A stretch of 64,000 nt of DNA, taken from NCBI RefSeq assembly GCF_014762685.1, contig NZ_JABURM010000005.1:992001-1056000 (forward strand). Direction: 5' to 3'. Below the pieces are notes generated by a model. It saw only the letters and a list, made by a program, of their open reading frames with translations. It did no database searches and was not told the origin of the DNA. This DNA is from Gracilimonas sp. Its GTDB lineage: Bacteria; Bacteroidota; Rhodothermia; Balneolales; Balneolaceae. This document shows positions 25,906 to 35,893 of this stretch, piece by piece (positions within the stretch are counted from its first letter, which is position 1; every line of letters begins with the position of its first letter). Made by a program: the position numbers and the translations under genes.

Positions 25906-28900
25906 TTTGTACCTCCCTGGTGGAAATATTCATCCATGCTTTGTATCAAACCTAAGTCAGGTCTATCAAAAAAGACCCCACTGCCGGATTGATCCTGATT
26001 TACCCCGCGAAGAAATAAATACATTACTCCGCCAAAATGCTGTTCATAATCATACCCTTTTATACGCTGCCCCAAATAACGATGCAAAGCCAGCGTATAA
26101 ATATGATATTGAAGATCATATCCGGCATCCAAAATCGCCTGATTTAGATTTGACTTGGAATAATCTTCAGGGCTATCTCCCAAGTGATTTGATTTATAAT
26201 CAAGAATATAAAACCGGCCTTCGTATTTGAATATGAGGTCAATAAAACCCTTTAAAAACCCAAAAAAAGACTCCTTATCTATTATAAAAGGACTTTCACC
26301 TCTGATCATTTCCCATAACTCATTAACTTTTATCTGCCCGGTCGGGAAATAGAACTCCATCTCCTTTAAAACATTGCTTTTCATTAATTTTGAAAGCATC
26401 ACGCCTTGTTCATTCAGTGAATGAGTAAGCACAGAATAAACCCATTGTTCCGTTGGGTTTTCCCACGACTTGGAAAATCCATAATAATCCAGGTTTTGTG
26501 TAACCGCTTCCGAAACGCTTTTTGGATTACTGAATTGAATGTCTTCAAAAATTTTGTGCAAACAAGTTCCGGCTGTAGCACCTTTAGGGAAACCATACTT
26601 ATCAAAAATAACAGCCTCTTTTTCATAAAGCTCATATACAGAATCATAATCGTGAGGACTTTCTGAATGATCTTTTCCTTCGGAAAGGGACGAATAGCTC
26701 AACATTCTCGGAAAACGGAACAAATCATCGCGTCTCATCTCTCTTACCTTCAAATCAGGAGTCTTTACTTCTGCATTTAGTTCAAAGCCTGCAGGTTTGC
26801 CTTCAGCCGAGTTTCGGACTTTAATAAACTCACAATCTGTAAGAACCTCAGATATTTTTTCAAATGTGAAGTTGTTATCCGATTTATCTCTGCCCAAAAT
26901 AAAAGCAATAGCCGAAGTGCTGACATCTTTAGAATTTGGAATAAAAAGGTAGCAGGCCGACACTGAGCGAGTCAATGCTACGTAGGCAAGCCTCACTTCC
27001 TCTGCCAGCTGCTGTTCCTCTGAGAGTGTTTTAAAGTCCTCTTTTTTATAATGGGTTACACTTTGACTGATATCCACATGAATATTGCCATCCCGGTAAA
27101 AGCTAAATACTTCGCCTTTTTTAATCTTCTTGGCAGCATTCCAAAGAAATGGGCAAAACACAATTCGGTACTGAAGTCCTTTTGCCGCGTGTATGGTTGA
27201 TATCTGTATCAGCTTCTCATCACTTTCAAGACGCAGTTGTTCCTCATCCGCTTCAGTATTCTCTTCGTTTTTCTTCTGATAAAACCACTTCAGCAATGCC
27301 TTTCCATATAAACGCTCTTGTCGTTCTGTTTTATCCAGTAATTCAGAAAGATGCATCAGGTTTGTTATGCGGCGTTCTGCATCTTTTTTCAATGCAAGTA
27401 TCTCCAAACATTTAAAACGCTTGAATATCATCTCGATGGCTGCGTCAATACCTTTATTATCCCATTCTCCCTTGATTGATATAAACTTTTCAATGACGGC
27501 CGACCATTCAGCCTCGTTAGTCAATAAGTTTTGGATATCGCCTGCACTGTAACCTAACATCTCAGTAGCCAAAGCTGCTCTTATTCCCGGTTCCGAACGA
27601 ATATTTTGTACGGCTTTAAGTACAACAAACAACTCGTCTGATTCCCTTACCTGAAAAACGCTGGTTCTGGATTTTAATACACTGTTTAGCCCATGATCAC
27701 GCAATCGTGATTGAATTTCTTCCCCCTGGAAGCCACTCCGGACCAAAATGGCAATATCTTCCTCCCGGATTTTCTCTCCTTTCACTGTATATCCACCTGA
27801 AAGCAGCTCAATGATTTCATCAGTTACTGCATCATAAATCAAATTATTGAAATCATCTTTTTTAGAGGCAGAATCATCATCAATTATAATGCTCTGAAAT
27901 GGGGTAATCGGGTTCCCGGCTGCATCTAGGATATACTCGGTACCATCCTTCCGGTTTGGAAACGAAACCGGATTAAACTTAAGCTGCTCTATTTGAAAAG
28001 GTAATTCTGATTGCCCAAAAAACTCATTGACACCTTTAATCATCTTTTCATTTGAGCGGTAGTTCTCTCCTAATGTGTATGACTGATCATCGCCTGCATC
28101 AGTTTTAGCATCTAAATAGGTGAAGATGTCTGCCCCGCGGAAACCATAAATAGCCTGCTTGGGATCCCCAATCATAAACAGAGCTTTATCTTTTTTCTCC
28201 CCATAAATCTGTTTAAAAATACCATACTGAACGGGATCCGTATCCTGAAATTCATCCACCAGCGCTAACGGATACTTTTTACTCAAGGTCTTTACCAAAT
28301 AACCGGTCTTATCACCCCTTAATCCTTTTTCAACTGATTCCAGTAAATCATTATAAGTAAGTAAATTAGAAGATGACTTTTGAATTTCAAAAACATTTCT
28401 AATTTCTTCAATAGATTCTCTGATGAATGCAGGTTTCAGTAGCTTTAACCTTTCTGCTATACTAATATAATCATCAAGTGCAGGGAAAAAATCCAGTTCA
28501 GGAACTGTAAACTTCTTTGTACTTCCCTTTTCTTGCATATATGTCCCTAATCTTGGCATCCGATCCGATGAAATTCCAACTTTTGGTGCAGATCTTGAGA
28601 CTAAATCCAATAGATCAACCCAATCCTTTTGCTTGCTCCTCCCTTCTCTAAAATAAGTGCCATTTAATTTTCCACTATGGTATATCTCATCTAATTGTGC
28701 CCGGTTCTTTTCCCAACACTCTTTAAGGTGATTAAACTTTGATTTCAATTCCGGAAACAAGCCATACAATTCTTCCAGGTTGTTATCAGAAGGCTCTACT
28801 TTGGCATAAGGATGCGTCAGTACTTTATCCAGGGTCTGCTTCAATTCATCCGGACCAAAACTGTCATCAGTCAAATAATCTAATAGAAGCAAATGATGCT

Positions 28901-29399
28901 CGTCTTCTTCTGCTTTCCCTACAAAAGATCTCCAATAGTCGTCTACGCAATCCTGTAATAGCTCCGAATAATCGGCCAGGAGCTCAAAGTCGGGGGATAC
29001 ATCAAACTGAAGGCTATACTCAGTTAGCAGACGACTACAGAAGCCATGGATGGTAAAAACTGAGGCTTCATCAAAGGTATCGATGGCAGTTTTAAGTTTA
29101 GCTGCTGCGTTTTCATAGGACTGGTCCAGCAAAGCGGTCAAAAACGGGTCATTCTCCGGATTTTGGCCTTGAAAAGTTTTTAAAGACTCCTTCAGCCTGT
29201 TTCTTAATCGAAATTTAAGCTCGGCGGTAGCAGCATCAGTGTAAGTCATAACAAGGATTTGAGACGGCAGAAGCCCCATTTCAAGGATAGCCCTGACATA
29301 CAAGGAAGTAATATTATAGGTTTTACCGGTTCCTGCACTGGCCTCTACCAAACTAAGTCCGCTTAAAGGCACTTCAAATACATTCAGAGGTTTACTCAT
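25902..29399 (-). CDS. recB: Exodeoxyribonuclease V subunit RecB
   Basis: A 1165-residue 3'-5' helicase and nuclease subunit. Walker A is EASAGTGKT (19-27), the helicase DEFQDTDPVQ motif and GFRGADIFTY are present, and ISTIHAAKGLQY is motif V/VI-like. The C-terminal RecB nuclease has LDYKSNHLG with D1067 and K1069 as catalytic residues, so the nuclease looks intact. Overlaps recC by 8 bases and recD by 4. Confidence 0.95.
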   Translation of the reverse strand: MSKPLNVFEVPLSGLSLVEASAGTGKTYNITSLYVRAILEMGLLPSQILVMTYTDAATAELKFRLRNRLKESLKTFQGQNPENDPFLTALLDQSYENAAAKLKTAIDTFDEASVFTIHGFCSRLLTEYSLQFDVSPDFELLADYSELLQDCVDDYWRSFVGKAEEDEHHLLLLDYLTDDSFGPDELKQTLDKVLTHPYAKVEPSDNNLEELYGLFPELKSKFNHLKECWEKNRAQLDEIYHSGKLNGTYFREGRSKQKDWVDLLDLVSRSAPKVGISSDRMPRLGTYMQEKGSTKKFTVPELDFFPALDDYISIAERLKLLKPAFIRESIEEIRNVFEIQKSSSNLLTYNDLLESVEKGLRGDKTGYLVKTLSKKYPLALVDEFQDTDPVQYGIFKQIYGEKKDKALFMIGDPKQAIYGFRGADIFTYLDAKTDAGDDQSYTLGENYRSNEKMIKGVNEFFGQSELPFQIEQLKFNPVSFPNRKDGTEYILDAAGNPITPFQSIIIDDDSASKKDDFNNLIYDAVTDEIIELLSGGYTVKGEKIREEDIAILVRSGFQGEEIQSRLRDHGLNSVLKSRTSVFQVRESDELFVVLKAVQNIRSEPGIRAALATEMLGYSAGDIQNLLTNEAEWSAVIEKFISIKGEWDNKGIDAAIEMIFKRFKCLEILALKKDAERRITNLMHLSELLDKTERQERLYGKALLKWFYQKKNEENTEADEEQLRLESDEKLIQISTIHAAKGLQYRIVFCPFLWNAAKKIKKGEVFSFYRDGNIHVDISQSVTHYKKEDFKTLSEEQQLAEEVRLAYVALTRSVSACYLFIPNSKDVSTSAIAFILGRDKSDNNFTFEKISEVLTDCEFIKVRNSAEGKPAGFELNAEVKTPDLKVREMRRDDLFRFPRMLSYSSLSEGKDHSESPHDYDSVYELYEKEAVIFDKYGFPKGATAGTCLHKIFEDIQFSNPKSVSEAVTQNLDYYGFSKSWENPTEQWVYSVLTHSLNEQGVMLSKLMKSNVLKEMEFYFPTGQIKVNELWEMIRGESPFIIDKESFFGFLKGFIDLIFKYEGRFYILDYKSNHLGDSPEDYSKSNLNQAILDAGYDLQYHIYTLALHRYLGQRIKGYDYEQHFGGVMYLFLRGVNQDQSGSGVFFDRPDLGLIQSMDEYFHQGGTK

Positions 29400-32300
29400 C
29401 CTCCCCCTCCGAAACAGCCTTCAAAAATGGTTCCCAAAACAGAAGCGCATTTTCATGAAAGGCATTTTGAGCCAATGGATCCTTATTACGCCAAATTACA
29501 TGGTTAAAATAGTCAACCGACTCCGCGGAAAAGGTGTACTGATCATCCTCCCATACAGACCGGGCTGCATTTACGGCATCCGCTTTATCCTCGTCCTCCA
29601 GATACTTCCCGGCATATTTCTTAGATGACTCCACAAAGAAAGCCACTTTATCAAGTAATTCGTTCTCCCGGTTAAACCACTGTAATAGCTCTCGTAACGG
29701 ATTTTTAGTGATGTTAGCAGAACTTAGAGTCAGGGTTTCTATCTCGACATCTTCTTTGGAAAGAAAGAGACTTTGCTCGATATCTTCTCCCGCCTCCAGC
29801 AGCAATAAGTGCTTAAGCCAATGTTCTGCCTCATATTTAGGCTTCCGCTTACCTACACGATGTGACACCAGGGTGTTACCATAAACCCCACCTATAATGC
29901 CATTTATTTCTATACCTTCCAGTTCAATTGAAATTTTTACTGATCGCTCTTCTTCTGTGAACCTTATATTTAACTCTTCTAATAGAGCTTGTATGCTCTC
30001 TTTTTCAATCCTGAAAGCTTTTTCTCCCTGGAGTTTTTCCGGGATCATAGAAGCTGCGTCAGCATATCGATAGACTTGTTCAGGAGATTCGTTGCGAGAT
30101 AGCGTTTGAAATAAAAGAGCATCCAGTTTGTATCGCTCCAAGCCCCTTAGTTTAAACTCTTCACGATCAGAAACTATATTAAAGTCATTAAAGTTTTTGA
30201 TATCTAATTCATTTTCCAACATATATTTACAAGGATGAGTAAAAAAGTCAATAAGGTCATGAATATGAACCTTATTTTTCAAATCCCCCTTGCTCAAAAC
30301 AAAGTCACTTCCAATAAAATCAATGCTTTCCTTTCGGGAACCTTCTGACATCTGTTGAGATAATGCCCTTATTGAACCGGAATATGATACCGGTTGGTCT
30401 GCGCTAAAATACCGTCTATTGAATGGGTGCAAACTGTGTCGAATAGTACTATCCGTTTGACCTTCATACAAAACATCTATGAGTTGTTGCACCAAAATAG
30501 AAGGAAGCTTAAATGAATCGGAGCGTTGACTTTGCCCACGATAGCTAATGTGTAAATAATCTCCGGCAGCTTGCAGGCTTTCCAAAAATAAATAAGTATC
30601 GTCTTCTTTGAGAATGCGATCTCCCGGTTGGGGCTCAGAATAAATAAGATCAAATTCCGGTCTGACAGCTTTTCTTGGGAAAATTCCTTCATCCATCCCC
30701 AAGAAACCAATAAATCGGAATGGCACCGAACGATACGGGATATATGAGCTTACCGTCACCCCTTGACCAAACCGGCCTGCACTTGAGTTCTGAGACTCTA
30801 ATCGCCCTCCAAGCCATGATTTAATCAAACTAAAAGTAACGACTTCCTGAGTTTTTGAAAATCTCACTTGTTGTTTCAGCTTATCAATGAGCATGTGTAG
30901 CCTGCTGTTTCCATCCTCGGCCTCACTGAAAAATTCAGCCACATAACCATGTACAACTTCAAGCCATTGCACCGGTTCTTTAGGATTAGTGGTATCTTCA
31001 AAAGCTTTTTTCAGGCAATGAAGAAAGCTTGAAAAGCGGGCGACGAGATCTGCATCCTCAGTAGATGAAATTCCTGAAAACGGAATCATCCCCTCATAGA
31101 CCTCCAAAGAGTCAGGCTCCATGGAGAACCCGGATATGAGCTGGTTAATCCCTTTTTTCCAGCTAAAGCGTGTATTAAACTGCTCACCAATTTCCCGGTA
31201 AACCTTATTATCATAAACCCATTGTTCTATTAAATTCAAATCATTATTGGAAAAAGAGAACCGTGTTTTTATAGGTTCAAGCTGCATGAATTGAAGTACT
31301 GAAGTTGCCTTGAAAGGCGAGGAAAGTAGTTCGAGTAATTCTGCCAAGGCATGCTCTGCAGACTGCCTGTTCCTGCCACTGAGCCTCGAAACAGGAATAG
31401 CCGGCTCACCTTCATCGTTATTAAATATCGTTTCTAAAACTCCGGCATAAGCTTCCGCATCGGGAACCATAACCAAAACATCATCAGGCCCTGACTTCGG
31501 GTTTTCATCCAAATATTTAAGTATACGATCCTTCAGTACCTGTACTTCCCTCCGCTTGTTGTGGCAGGAATGAATTTCAACCTCCGGCAGCTGCATTACT
31601 TCCGGATCAGATAAAACCTCTTTTTGAACCTTAACCTTGTCACTCTTTAGTACCTGTCTTAATAATTCAGCTTGTTCCCGTTCGGGTTTATTCCACTTCT
31701 CAACCAATGAACCCATATCCTGAGAATCATACCCGACTGTTGAATCACGATGAAAATAATGCACCTCATTTGTCTTTGATATCTTACTGATGATCTCTAA
31801 AAATGGTTTAGGAGCGTGTGATAGACCGAATATATATATCTGCCCAGGAATCTTATTCAGCAGCTTCTCATCCTCTTCCAGCCAACCGAGCAGTTCAATA
31901 AATGCCTGGGAGCGGCGTGGAATATTCTTAGTTTTTGGAGATGCCTGCCACTCTTTATTTAAATGGTTCCAAATAACAGATTGCCATTGCTCGTTTTTAT
32001 TATTGGTTATAAGCTTTTGCTCCAGCCACTTTTCCATCATATCAGGGCGATAAACCTGGTATTGGTCGAAATTATCCGCTAACTGACTGCATAACCGGAA
32101 TCGTTTCTGTGGGCGATCTTTTTCCCGGTCATAAACCGGAATTTCATCCAACAATGTTGGGTCTTGAGTAAACAGATTAAACAAGGCCCATTGCAAAGCA
32201 TTTAAGTCACTCGGTAATACCTTTGGTAACCCTTCTCTGCACTCCCTGTATAAAACCCAAAGAAATTCGGAAGGAAATATAAATCTGAAATTTCCGGCAA

Positions 32301-32463
32301 TACCTTTATGAGCTGCTAATTTTAAAGCCAACCATTCTTTGATTTCATTATTTTGAACAATTACCCAGGCAGGCTCTAACGGCTTCGGTTTTTCCGTTGC
32401 AAAGATTTCGGAAAAATGTTGAGCAAGTTGGTCTAAAGAATGTGCGTGATAGGTATGAAACAT
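29392..32463 (-). CDS. recC: Exodeoxyribonuclease V subunit RecC
   Basis: A 1023-residue scaffold and Chi-recognition subunit of RecBCD. It has the family's inactive-helicase layout without a Walker A lysine, and motifs such as VMVPDAEAYAGVLE, PFRFIGFLGMDEGIFPR and YLHISYRGQS. ATG at 32463 gives the family N-terminus MFHTYHAHSLDQL. An in-frame ATG seven codons upstream (32484) lies in a small hairpin (GTGCC…GGCAC) and is less likely. Same direction as parA and the RHH gene. Confidence 0.93.
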   Translation of the reverse strand: MFHTYHAHSLDQLAQHFSEIFATEKPKPLEPAWVIVQNNEIKEWLALKLAAHKGIAGNFRFIFPSEFLWVLYRECREGLPKVLPSDLNALQWALFNLFTQDPTLLDEIPVYDREKDRPQKRFRLCSQLADNFDQYQVYRPDMMEKWLEQKLITNNKNEQWQSVIWNHLNKEWQASPKTKNIPRRSQAFIELLGWLEEDEKLLNKIPGQIYIFGLSHAPKPFLEIISKISKTNEVHYFHRDSTVGYDSQDMGSLVEKWNKPEREQAELLRQVLKSDKVKVQKEVLSDPEVMQLPEVEIHSCHNKRREVQVLKDRILKYLDENPKSGPDDVLVMVPDAEAYAGVLETIFNNDEGEPAIPVSRLSGRNRQSAEHALAELLELLSSPFKATSVLQFMQLEPIKTRFSFSNNDLNLIEQWVYDNKVYREIGEQFNTRFSWKKGINQLISGFSMEPDSLEVYEGMIPFSGISSTEDADLVARFSSFLHCLKKAFEDTTNPKEPVQWLEVVHGYVAEFFSEAEDGNSRLHMLIDKLKQQVRFSKTQEVVTFSLIKSWLGGRLESQNSSAGRFGQGVTVSSYIPYRSVPFRFIGFLGMDEGIFPRKAVRPEFDLIYSEPQPGDRILKEDDTYLFLESLQAAGDYLHISYRGQSQRSDSFKLPSILVQQLIDVLYEGQTDSTIRHSLHPFNRRYFSADQPVSYSGSIRALSQQMSEGSRKESIDFIGSDFVLSKGDLKNKVHIHDLIDFFTHPCKYMLENELDIKNFNDFNIVSDREEFKLRGLERYKLDALLFQTLSRNESPEQVYRYADAASMIPEKLQGEKAFRIEKESIQALLEELNIRFTEEERSVKISIELEGIEINGIIGGVYGNTLVSHRVGKRKPKYEAEHWLKHLLLLEAGEDIEQSLFLSKEDVEIETLTLSSANITKNPLRELLQWFNRENELLDKVAFFVESSKKYAGKYLEDEDKADAVNAARSVWEDDQYTFSAESVDYFNHVIWRNKDPLAQNAFHENALLFWEPFLKAVSEGEDE

Positions 32464-32520
32464 AGTGCCTTTTATATGGGGCACATTATAAGAAAAGAAG
32501 AGAGTTTATAAATAATAAAA

Positions 32521-32802
32521 TTAATCAGAAGTCAGATCTCTTAAAGAGTCTTTCAGGATATCATTAACTAACGCTGAGTAAGAAATTTCCTTTTGGTCTG
32601 CCACGTCTCTGACCTTAACAACAATCGGTTCTTCCAGATAATAACTGGCTGTGATCTTATTTATTTTTTGCTCCTTCTGCCCAAAATCCCCCCCATCGTT
32701 CTCCTCTTCATCACTTCTGGACGGAGTAATAAAATCAAAAGAAGCATGTCTCCGCGTGCTATATGCAAGCGGATTATGTCCAAGGCTCTTTTTTTTACTC
32801 AT
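32521..32802 (-). CDS. Small ribbon-helix-helix protein next to parA
   Basis: A 93-residue protein. The first 50 residues are polar and disordered; the C-terminal 45 (KITASYYLEEPIVVKVRDVA and ISYSALVNDILKDSLRDL) look like a ribbon-helix-helix DNA-binding fold. It begins four bases after the parA stop. Small RHH proteins beside ParA ATPases usually serve as the DNA-binding partner and autorepressor in partition systems; here that is inferred from position. Confidence 0.68.
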   Translation of the reverse strand: MSKKKSLGHNPLAYSTRRHASFDFITPSRSDEEENDGGDFGQKEQKINKITASYYLEEPIVVKVRDVADQKEISYSALVNDILKDSLRDLTSD

Positions 32803-32806
32803 TTTC

Positions 32807-33565
32807 TTACTTGCCGTTTTTTATTTCTTTAGCCAAAGCAAAGTAATCTTGTGCTCCAGCACTGTTGCCATCGTATTCAAAAATAGTTTTATGGTGACTT
32901 GGAGCTTCTGCAAGCGCAACATTGTCGCGAATTATTGTTTTAAAAACTTTGGGCCCAAAATAATCTTTAATATGCCCTACTACTTCTTTATTTAAGTTCT
33001 TACGGCTGTCATAAAGTGTACAAATTATGCCTCCAACTTCAAGCTGGTTATTCAACCTTTGTTGAACAACTTTTACTAAATCAAGCAATTTCGAAAGTCC
33101 GTGTAGTGCCAAATACTCTGACTGTAACACAATAAATATATCTTTAACTGCAGTAAAAGCATTCAGGGTTAACAAACCAAGGTTAGGCGGGCAATCAATA
33201 AGTACATAATCGTAATCATGATTCTTTTCCAGGTCTTTGATTACATTTTTCAATAACCCTTCTCTGGCCGGTTCACTTGCAAGCTCCAGTTCTGCCCCGG
33301 AAAGCTCCAAAGACGACGGAATGAAGTCAAAGCCGTTGTGTTCGATAATAAGCTCATCCACACTTACATTACCTCGTAGTGCATGATAAATAGTTTTATC
33401 AAGCCGGTGTGAATGAGTTCGTAAAGAGTAGGTTAAATTGGCCTGAGGATCCAAATCTATTAACAGTACTTTCTTACCTAATTTGGCAAGACCAGCCCCC
33501 AAATTAATGGTTGTGGTAGTTTTCCCAACTCCGCCCTTTTGATTCGTCAGTGCAATTGTCTTCAT
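32807..33565 (-). CDS. parA: ParA/Soj family ATPase
   Basis: A 252-residue P-loop ATPase for chromosome, plasmid or protein partitioning. The deviant Walker A is KGGVGKTTT (10-18), with DLDPQANLTYSL (switch/A') and VLIDCPPNLGLLTLNAF (Walker B). It is full length and lacks the N-terminal HTH of large plasmid ParA. It is followed by an RHH gene rather than ParB, so it is a type Ib-like arrangement rather than the chromosomal parAB-parS pair. Confidence 0.9.
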   Translation of the reverse strand: MKTIALTNQKGGVGKTTTTINLGAGLAKLGKKVLLIDLDPQANLTYSLRTHSHRLDKTIYHALRGNVSVDELIIEHNGFDFIPSSLELSGAELELASEPAREGLLKNVIKDLEKNHDYDYVLIDCPPNLGLLTLNAFTAVKDIFIVLQSEYLALHGLSKLLDLVKVVQQRLNNQLEVGGIICTLYDSRKNLNKEVVGHIKDYFGPKVFKTIIRDNVALAEAPSHHKTIFEYDGNSAGAQDYFALAKEIKNGK

Positions 33566-33678
33566 AATATCTAAGCCGTAATAAATTCTTTTTACATAGA
33601 GAGAGTAAAATCCACCCTCTTTGTTACAATAACAATAATATTAGTTCTATTGATTATCCAATAAAACTTTTTATTTCG

Positions 33679-33719
33679 AAGAGTTAAAATGAAATTACTT
33701 CATTATTACTTTAACTCTT
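33679..33719. repeat. Nested inverted repeat between parA and the thioesterase gene
   Basis: Outer arms AAGAGTTAAA (33679-33688) and TTTAACTCTT (33710-33719) are perfect 10-mers. Inside is a second stem ATGAA / TTCAT (33689-33693, 33699-33703). It lies in the divergent region and could be an operator or partition site; no T run follows. Confidence 0.5.
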
Positions 33720-33752
33720 ATCTTAAAGGTAGTAATAAACTATAAGGATAAA

Positions 33753-34127
33753 ATGAGATTTTTTAGCAGAAAACTGATTAAACCGGAAGATCTAAATGCC
33801 CATGGAACTCTATTCGGGGGTACTGTTATTTCTTGGGTGGATGAAGAGGCAGCCATTTATGTTCTCTGTCAGCTTGGTAAAGGGAATATCGTGACCAAGT
33901 ATATGTCCGAAATTAACTTCGTCAATTCAGCTAAGCTTGGAGAAGTTATTGAGATTGGAATGGAAACTGTTAACTTCGGGCGGACTTCAATTACAGTTAA
34001 GTGCGTGGTGCGTAACAAATTCAGCAAAGAAACCATTATCAGTATTGATAAAATTGTGTTTGTACATTTAGATGAATTTGGAAAACCTACTCCCCACAAC
34101 ATTACTGAACCGGTTAACGAAGAATAG
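33753..34127 (+). CDS. Acyl-CoA thioesterase, YciA-like hotdog fold
   Basis: A 124-residue single hotdog-domain protein. The N-terminal block LNAHGTLFGGTVISWVDEEA matches YciA/acyl-CoA hydrolases, where the Asp and the HG turn form the active site, followed by a long strand region with IGMETVNFGRTSITVKCVV. It would hydrolyse acyl-CoA to free acid in the cytosol; substrate length is not predictable. It ends just before an Hpt-like gene, so the two may share a transcript. Confidence 0.9.
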   Translation: MRFFSRKLIKPEDLNAHGTLFGGTVISWVDEEAAIYVLCQLGKGNIVTKYMSEINFVNSAKLGEVIEIGMETVNFGRTSITVKCVVRNKFSKETIISIDKIVFVHLDEFGKPTPHNITEPVNEE

Positions 34128-34138
34128 GACATAATACG

Positions 34139-34504
34139 TTGAATAATCATTTAGATAACAATGCTAATGGCAAGTTAATCGACTTCTCCGGTCTTTCAGA
34201 CATGCTATACGGTGAGCAAAAATATATCAGTGAGTTCTCGGAAGCTGCCATAGATTCCTTTAGTGAGTTTTCCGAAAATTACAGCAAGTATTTGACTGTA
34301 AGGGATGAGACCAACTTCCGTAAAGCCGGACACAAGATAAAACCCGTAGCGCAAATGCTTGGCTTAGATCAGATTATCGAAGAATATGAGCATGCAAAAA
34401 CGCTACTATGGGATGAAAAGCCAGATAGTGATTTAAAAGTATCCTCTCAAAAGATTCAGGAAATTTGTACTAAAGTCATCAAAGAGTTAGAAGAAAAAAT
34501 CTAA
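34139..34504 (+). CDS. Hpt-like phosphotransfer protein
   Basis: A 121-residue helical protein resembling a stand-alone histidine phosphotransfer (Hpt) domain: [19 protein letters not shown] places the candidate phospho-His at H65, aligned with the AHxLKxxA…G motif. No kinase or receiver is adjacent, though two kinases lie in this window. Start is TTG at 34139; ATG at 34202 would cut into helix 1. Assignment rests on one motif and the helical pattern. Confidence 0.6.
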   Translation: MNNHLDNNANGKLIDFSGLSDMLYGEQKYISEFSEAAIDSFSEFSENYSKYLTVRDETNFRKAGHKIKPVAQMLGLDQIIEEYEHAKTLLWDEKPDSDLKVSSQKIQEICTKVIKELEEKI

Positions 34505-34532
34505 AAAAAAGAAAAGAGTAGGTTTACAAATA

Positions 34533-35546
34533 ATGAATGTACTTGTAACAGGTGGAGCCGGGTATATTGGAAGTCACACTGTATTAGAACTGCTGAATGA
34601 AGGCCATGAAGTCATTGTGATTGACAATCTTTCCAACAGCAGTAAGGAAGCCCTGAGACGGGTACAGGAAATTACCGGAAAAGAGGTGATTTTTTATAAG
34701 GAAGACTTGTTGAACAAACAACAGGTAGATAAAATTTTCATCAATCATTCTATTGATTCCGTTATTCATTTTGCCGGATATAAAGCGGTAGGAGAATCCG
34801 TGGCCGAGCCGCTGATGTACTATGACAATAATATCACCGGAACAATATATTTGTGTGAAGCTATGAAGAAACACGGAGTGAAAAATATTGTATTCTCTTC
34901 TTCAGCAACAGTTTATGGTGATCCTCACAAAGTCCCCATAACTGAGGATTTTCCGCTCTCTGCCACAAACCCCTACGGCCGAACCAAACTTTTTATCGAG
35001 TATATTCTTAAGGATTTACATGTAGCTGATGAATCCTGGAATATTGCCCTGCTACGATATTTCAATCCAGTTGGGGCACATAAAAGTGGTCAGATAGGTG
35101 AAGATCCCAACGACATCCCCAATAACCTTATGCCGTATGTTTCTCAAGTTGCTGTCGGCAAACTTAAGGAACTCGCAATATTCGGAGATGACTACCCTAC
35201 CCACGATGGAACGGGCGTTCGCGATTATATTCATGTGGTTGATCTGGCCATCGGACACTTAAAAGCATTAAAGAAATTAAACTCTAATCCCGGATTAGCA
35301 GTCTATAACCTCGGAACCGGCAAAGGTTCGAGTGTGCTTGATATGGTGAAAGCCTTTGAAAAAGCTTCCGGTAAAAAAATACCTTATAAGATTGCTCCAC
35401 GTCGTCCCGGGGATATTGCCGAATGCTATGCAGATCCCTCTAAAGCTGAAAAAGAGCTGAACTGGACAGCGACTCGTGGCATTGAGGAAATGTGCGAAGA
35501 TACCTGGCGATGGCAATCAAAGAACCCGAATGGGTATAAGAACTAA
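34533..35546 (+). CDS. galE: UDP-glucose 4-epimerase
   Basis: A 337-residue extended SDR enzyme that interconverts UDP-glucose and UDP-galactose using NAD. The Rossmann motif GGAGYIG is at 7-13, the catalytic triad residues are S124 ([10 protein letters not shown]), Y148 and K152 (YGRTK), and the [12 protein letters not shown] block is typical of GalE. Length is normal. It precedes tRNA-Leu. Confidence 0.95.
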   Translation: MNVLVTGGAGYIGSHTVLELLNEGHEVIVIDNLSNSSKEALRRVQEITGKEVIFYKEDLLNKQQVDKIFINHSIDSVIHFAGYKAVGESVAEPLMYYDNNITGTIYLCEAMKKHGVKNIVFSSSATVYGDPHKVPITEDFPLSATNPYGRTKLFIEYILKDLHVADESWNIALLRYFNPVGAHKSGQIGEDPNDIPNNLMPYVSQVAVGKLKELAIFGDDYPTHDGTGVRDYIHVVDLAIGHLKALKKLNSNPGLAVYNLGTGKGSSVLDMVKAFEKASGKKIPYKIAPRRPGDIAECYADPSKAEKELNWTATRGIEEMCEDTWRWQSKNPNGYKN

Positions 35547-35649
35547 TACTTTGGTTAAACAGAAATTGGTTGATGCCTGCTCAGTTAAAAAATGAGACAA
35601 GTACTTCTTTGCACAACTTCCATTTTATTAAGAAATGATGCACATCCTC

Positions 35650-35681
35650 TTGGAGTTTACCCCTCACTACCCTTATCTTTG
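35650..35681 (+). promoter_or_regulatory. Promoter of tRNA-Leu, Bacteroidetes type
   Basis: TTG at 35650-35652, 21 bases, then TATCTTTG at 35674-35681, a perfect match to the −7 consensus TAnnTTTG. The tRNA begins 15 bases downstream. Confidence 0.65.
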
Positions 35682-35695
35682 AAACCTTGTCAAAA

Positions 35696-35777
35696 GCCAA
35701 AGTGGCGGAATTGGTAGACGCGCGCGACTCAAAATCGTGTACCTTCGGGTGTGTGGGTTCGACTCCCACCTTTGGTA
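35696..35777 (+). tRNA. tRNA-Leu (anticodon CAA)
   Basis: Acceptor stem GCCAAAG pairs with CTTTGGT (one G·U), followed by discriminator A. The anticodon loop CTCAAAA on stem CGCGA/TCGTG gives anticodon CAA. A variable arm with ACCTTCGGGT is present as in leucine tRNAs, and the T arm is GTGGG-TTCGACT-CCCAC. No CCA is encoded. Its 3' 14 bases are the left copy of the integration repeat. Confidence 0.95.
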
Positions 35778-35780
35778 CTT
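35764..35780. repeat. Left attachment site (att), in the tRNA 3' end
   Basis: TCCCACCTTTGGTACTT, identical to 45005-45021. Allowing one mismatch the match extends to 20 bases (35761-35780 with 45002-45021). Confidence 0.92.
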
Positions 35781-35786
35781 TGTTCT

Positions 35787-35831
35787 AAGGCTATCTATAA
35801 TAATTAACAGTTATTTAGATAGCCTTTTTTA
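35787..35831 (+). terminator. Element-borne terminator behind tRNA-Leu
   Basis: An 11-bp stem AAGGCTATCTA (35787-35797) / TAGATAGCCTT (35816-35826), then Ts. It lies inside the element and replaces the chromosomal terminator now stranded at 45024. Confidence 0.85.
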
Positions 35832-35838
35832 TTGCCTT

Positions 35839-35857
35839 GGTAGAACTATGGTAGAAC
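35839..35857. promoter_or_regulatory. Left integrase arm-type sites
   Basis: Two direct copies of GGTAGAAC (35839-35846 and 35850-35857), 11 bases apart. The same pair with the same spacing occurs at the other end of the element. Confidence 0.65.
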
Positions 35858-35893
35858 AAAACGAAAAAAAAGTCCTTTTTTTTAGTGAAAGTT

